Shown: positions 58,795 through 64,000 of the stretch, in pieces
Position numbering within the stretch: position 1 is the stretch's first letter
How the letters are laid out: the number at the start of each line of letters is the position of its first letter
Assembly: GCA_019096065.1 (NCBI GenBank)
Contig: JAGUCH010000003.1
Location: forward strand, 7,068,001-7,132,000
From: Paracyclopina nana
Taxonomy: Eukaryota; Arthropoda; Copepoda; Cyclopoida; Cyclopettidae
Reading direction: 5' to 3'
DNA length: 64,000 bases
Translations under genes and position numbers: made by a program
Notes under the pieces: generated by a model
What the model saw: only the letters and a program-made list of their open reading frames with translations
What the model was told of the DNA's origin: nothing
The model's database searches: none

Positions 58795-61700
58795 CTAGAC
58801 CACAAAATGAACTTCTACTGCTCACTGTCCTCCCACGGTACTGCTTCTGCTGATGGCTTCCAACAAAAATTCACGGAGGGTGCGGCTGCCCATTATGAAC
58901 GGCAATCAACAAGCAGTAATCACTCCATTTGAAAGAGGTCCAAATAAACTTCCAAAAATAAAATTGGAATACCTAGGGAAAAATAAAAAAAAAAATTTAG
59001 CGCGATGCTTTTTTTTCAACACTGTAGTATTTACCTGTATTCGCTGAAAATAAGGTTCAGATATTTAAAGGCTTGAGTAAGTCGAGCATTTCAAATTGAT
59101 CACGCGTACCCTACCTTCGTCGTGACAGGGCTGCCGAACGGTGACAAATACCGAAAACTGTCCGAGCTCTCATCAGGGGTCTACAAGACTCATCCTCTTC
59201 GTGCATAATTTAAGCATAATTTGGTTAGACGGTGTGGCCATCTCCTTGGCCAAGCGTTTTTGTGGCACACCATCATATTTCTGGGAGAAATGATCTCTTT
59301 TCTTTCTCTCTTCCTAGAGGTCACAGGGTGGAGATCCCCATCCCCTTAAAGTGAAGAAAACGCACGGGAGAAATGCATATTTATCATTAGGAGGGCGTAC
59401 CTCGGTGGGGAGTGCACCATAACATGCCTCTGCATTCGTCATGCCAGCCACTTTTACCACTAAATATTTAAAGTGTGTGTCATTATTACAATATTAGGAA
59501 AACAGGGATCATGTAAACAGCCTTCATATTGTCATCAATAAAAGAAACATAAAGCTAGCTAGCTGCATCAAGTATCACTATTGAAAAGCAACAATGAGTG
59601 TAATTACTAATTAACGTTAAAGCCTCGAGCAAGAAAAAAAGGAGTCGTTCGATCAAATGCTAAAGTTGTCTTTTATCTATCTAATTTATCTTTAATTGGC
59701 TGAGATTTGAAATATTTGTTTGAGTTGGCGTTGCCACATATTTTTGGCGTGCCATACCGAGGCAGAACATTAATTTTTCGTTCAACAGCAGCTAACTGTG
59801 AGGTGCAGCGTGAATAATGATGATCTCGCCCTGCTGTGAAAAGCTTCGACAGGGGTCTTTACTACCAAAGAATGTGATGAAAAATCTGAAATCAGTGTGC
59901 GCAAAAACGTGCTTTTTTATGACACGGTATGTTGGTATGAAGTTGTTACGACTACCTGTATTCGCGGCGGGTCTGATATCGAAATTGGCTGCCACAACAG
60001 GGGATACAATCAAAACGGCTCGCGGGAATAACCCATTCTTGTTTCATAGCCTTCGATTCAGTTGATCATGAGCCTCAGGGCAGGTTCCAGCCCCTGCTCA
60101 ATAAAAACACGAGAATCGACTCCTAGAAGAGAGATAAGCAGTTATAAAGTAACCTATGGATGTGGTAAACATGAATCTATCTACAGATCCTAATTAGACG
60201 GATTTAAGAACATACGAAACAAAAGAATTTGACATGCTTGCCCAAAAGCTCAACAAACAAGATCATCATGAAGTAAAAGATAATCTTCTGAATTGAGGAA
60301 GTTTGGTGTCGTTTTCGGAAGCACCTTAAATAACCCTGGATTCATCTAGGGTCTCCTACTGCTAAGAAAATTAGATAGCTACCCTTTAGTTGGATCCTAA
60401 TCAATTTGATCCAAGCACTATGAGCCTCCTGCGCGATCTTTTTAAGGTAGAAGGTGCATTCCACTCTTCCCATCTTCTCTGTGAAAACTCGTGACTTTTG
60501 GTGCAAAAGTCATCTTGCTTGAGTAGACCCCCAAAAGTTAGATGCTTGAATCGTGCCACGGCATGCTGAGATTTAAAGAAGACAATGGCACCAAGATCAG
60601 GTGGAAAATCGTCTTCATCATGTCGAAATCTGTGGCACTGCAACCCAACGTTTTGAAGGATCGAGTTTTGCCGCCATTTGGCGGGGTTTGATTCTATCTC
60701 TGTGAAGATGTTGACAGGGCGCTTTTAGAGCTGGGTTTTTCAAGATCCTTATCAGTGTGGTTTACTTGGTGATGTCACCCCACGGGGAATTTCTTTCATT
60801 CTCCTGTGCCTGTGCGCGTGAAATATGGCGAGTCGTGGCCAGAGGTGACAATGAGCCCAGATTCTTGCTTCACTATCCGCAGCGATTGTCATTGGCTTCC
60901 CCCAGACCAAAAAAGGACACATCACACACTGCGTTTGTCAAAATCGGGTCGAAGACCTGCCATACAGACCGAATGCCAGCCATTTTTCCATGTCAATAAG
61001 TTTTAATTTAAGAAAATGAGAACATTAATCAAATAATCAGCTTACGTTTTTTAGCCCCCCTCCATTTGACGCAAAAAAAATTCGTCATGCCATGGTTGCC
61101 AGAAACAGTTCAACTGAAAGAGTCAAAAATTCAAAGAAAAGTCAAAGTTGGCGCCTTAATAAAAATGAATTTTTTATGGAATGAAAATAAAATTTTGTGG
61201 AATAAAACAAGTCATAAGTGGCGATTTTTATGAAAATGAGCACAAATGAGCGAAAATAGCCAACCGTCGAGCCGTCGAGCAAGAGTTCAATGAAAAATAA
61301 ATAAACGAGATAAACTAGTTACAGAGTAACCAGATAAAAATGACAATTGACTTGTATTGTTATAATTTTTGTATTCTTTGTCACAATAAAAATTACTAAT
61401 TACAAAAAAATGTTATTTTCATTCAATCAAACTTCATTTTCGCCGAAAAGTTGACGAAAATTGTTTTTCTTCATTCAGCTTTTAAATAAATATAAAAAAA
61501 ATGAAAACTGGCAATCTAATAACATTTCAAGCCGAGTCACCTTCCAAGCAAAATAGCATGGAAAAGAATTGTCATTTGAATTCCAACTTGGCTTCGCTCT
61601 CGGTGCAGTGTCAAAGGGAAGAAGGTGTTAGGGTCGTTGAGGAATGCCATTTCTCAGTTTGATGACGGTCACAGGACCTCCCATTCATTCATTGTTTTAG

Positions 61701-64000
61701 CATTTTATTTGTCGAGGCATTCATTCTATGTTCAGGCCACGAAAGATGGTAAGTATACTACATAAATGATCGGGGTGAAAATGTATGGGCTTGAGAGGCT
61801 TTTCCCTTAAGCCGTAGCTGGAATCCCATGTATGCATCATGATGATCGTAAGCCGAGGAGGATACATTGGGTGGTGTTGGATCGTAATTGACCTATTGTG
61901 CTTTGATCATCACGTTTTCGGCGGGAGGCCAATTTACGTGACAACACCAACATCATGAAGTTGCTCACTAGTGGATGATGCTAAGGCTTAGGAATGCATG
62001 CCAGCCAACTCTCAAAATCCATAATCATGTCATGCTGAATTTTTACTGAGTAATTTGCGATCACGACTCGGCTCCGCTAATGGAGTTTTTGGCTCGGGAT
62101 CCTAGTGAAAACGTACAAAATCAATCGCCTCTCTCTCTCGAAGAAGAGGAATTTGAGGCTGAGCATGGTTTATTCTGTGTATGATGATTTCCTCAGATAA
62201 ATCTTGAGCACATTCGAGATGTTTGCTCAGAGTGGTGATTATCAGTGATCTTGTTGTCAAACCATAATCAAAGGGCTTATTATCACAAATTATAGCTTCG
62301 TTTTCAAAGGGGCAAATCAACATATTTCCTTGCATCGCAGCAGCATGAAAAACTCTTCTTTTGCGGCATTTCTGTGGCGTGCCGTATGCTCGTCTGGCGG
62401 CTTTTTCTTCACTCATCAAGATCTTTGACCACACAAAGGTATCATGGCGATATGATGTCGAGTGTCATAGATTACAAGAAGCTTTTTTATGGGCGGCATT
62501 GTTAACCTGGAATCCAGGGAATCTCAGCATGTGTCAACTCACCCTTGAATCAATGAGAAAAGCTCCTTTACAACTTAAAATCATGAATCATCATGCACAT
62601 GGAGTTCCTCGCAAATACCGCAGCAGATAGCCAAGTCAAACACGTTGAAACCTTCTTCATTCGACTACTAACTTGCAAGAAAAACTTATTCTCACACACA
62701 AATTGTGGTTGTCCACGTGGCCATAAGCTCTTTGTTGTCGGGCCTCATATTTTGAAGACGCATTCCTCGGTCCACGAGCCCCTCCTCCACCCGCCCCTTA
62801 CAGCTTGGCATTAAATATGTAGGTAATAATTAAGGACCAGCAGGATGCCCATCTTAAAGATCATCTGACCTCATCATAATCATCACCGGGTTGGTCAGCA
62901 AATTCCGCGGCCCTACGCGCGCGAAACAGGTGTAGAATATGATAAATAATTCAAAGAGGTCACAAGATGACTCGAGTGTCTCGTGCCATCATGATTAGAC
63001 TCCCAACTGTGAACAATTCAAACTCAAAAAGGCCGAAGCCACTTTTTGATGTCGGATAGCGCATCAAAATGAGGCGGCTTTTGTCGAGCTAGCGAGCCAA
63101 TTTACATCTTTTGAAGGAGATTTCAACGCAGAAAACGAATTTCCATATGGCTCCTTCTTCTACCAGCTAATTGTGGTGCTTTTGTTGTGTTATTCTTTTT
63201 TGCCAGCGAGCATTCCACAAAACTCAATTATGCAAACAAACACTGAGAAGGAGAGCCCTAAATAACTTTCTTAACTGCATGGGGCTCTCTCATTATGGAA
63301 TGCGGAATTTTCCTTTGTTTTTGGCTAAACTGCCACACCGCACTCAATGCCCAATTTGATGGATGACTAAACCATAAAAGTCTCCGCATGTGCGTCCTCT
63401 CTTTTTTATACAAAGTAGGGGAGAATTCCCGAAAAACCAACATGGGGACGCACTGAGGTTGTAATTTGAATTCCAATCGATTATCAGTGCGCGCGGGCAA
63501 ATTGATGATTTGAAGATTCGAACAAATTGGTACGTTCTTTTGCCGTGTAGGTGTTTCTGGTAGTCGTCGTCGTCGTTTCTGAAACCTTGGTGTGGTCTTT
63601 CTGGAGAGCTTCGCATACCTAAACTTCCATAATGTTGGCCTCCAGGCTCTTCTGTCTTCACAAAAGTAACAACACTACCAACTACCTCTTTATGGGGATT
63701 TTTCTTGGCAGCTTGATCATAATGGCGGGCGCCTGGGGGGCACTTATATATATCCCTACTTTGATCAATACTCGCCTAAGAGAGAGAGAGAGTGCTATAA
63801 AAATTCTGGAGAACAAAGGTGGCGTGAAAAATGGAATATTTTTAGCAGCATCAAGATAAATGAAACCAATCGCTCTGCAGGAGACGGAATCAATTTCAGG
63901 CCCACGAGAATGATGCATTATGTATCATTAGGGGCTGCAAAAGGTCGAAAAAGTGATGGATGGCCTTTTGACAAATTGCTGGGTATGTCAAAAGCTTTGC

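Larger units (their letters stand above)
58268..64000. other. Non-coding region downstream of the odd-skipped gene
   Basis: 5.7 kb without a recognisable gene on either strand. It holds the palindromic polyadenylation signal (58273-58288), a CTCF-like site (58783-58794), an AT-rich tract at 61020-61510, CAATAAAAGAAACAT and TTAATTGG-type AT words, and a GA repeat near 63780. The frame at 63632-63859 has a hydrophobic stretch but no other support. It is probably regulatory DNA of the odd-family genes. Confidence 0.5.

Noticed and set aside
59792-60065. 73- and 82-codon frames on opposite strands
   Set aside because: No recognisable features and mutual overlap.
63632-63859. 75-codon frame with one hydrophobic helix near the right end
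   Set aside because: No supporting context or splice sites; it ends in a GA-rich repeat.

Overview
The window looks like nuclear DNA of an arthropod, probably a crustacean or a basal hexapod; I cannot name the species. The case rests on short GT-AG (occasionally GC-AG) introns of about 43-60 bp, AATAAA polyadenylation signals, a drumstick-like gene close to a five-finger odd-skipped-family gene, a ceramide phosphoethanolamine synthase (an invertebrate enzyme), and many small non-autonomous DNA transposons.

Layout. 1-3.1 kb: a tandem cluster of one intact and several decayed copies of unrecognised genes. 3.3-4.1 kb: nested MITEs, including a hAT-like element with a clear 8-bp target duplication. 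5.1-31.8 kb: gene-rich, holding a secreted glycerophosphodiester phosphodiesterase, cytoplasmic myosin essential light chain, exostosin-1 (with one 8.6-kb intron), exosome subunit Mtr3/EXOSC6, Caf1-55/RBBP4, TMED2, a PLPP4/5-type lipid phosphatase, one exon of an unrecognised membrane protein, and nucleoside diphosphate kinase. 31.8-36.2 kb: mostly empty, with a 726-bp Tc1/mariner-type MITE. 36.2-43.6 kb: a 683-aa charged orphan protein, FBXO9 and PAQR4. 43.6-47.6 kb: mostly empty, with a second TA-flanked MITE. 47.6-49.4 kb: ceramide phosphoethanolamine synthase. 50.9-64 kb: the drumstick-like gene and the odd-skipped/bowl/OSR gene in large non-coding flanks, as expected for developmental transcription factors.

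The genes form no single pathway. They are housekeeping genes for Golgi and secretory traffic (EXT1, TMED2, PAQR4, CPES), lipid metabolism (GDPD, PLPP, CPES), RNA decay (Mtr3), chromatin (Caf1-55), ubiquitin ligation (FBXO9) and nucleotide metabolism (NDPK), followed by a developmental regulator domain. Exon models were built by hand from reading frames, splice-site dinucleotides, phase agreement and family conservation recalled from memory. I saw no CRISPR array, no retrovirus- or Polinton-like element and no convincing new biological system. The most interesting items are the drm/odd pair, the orphan 683-aa gene, the decayed left-end gene cluster and the well-resolved MITE insertions.
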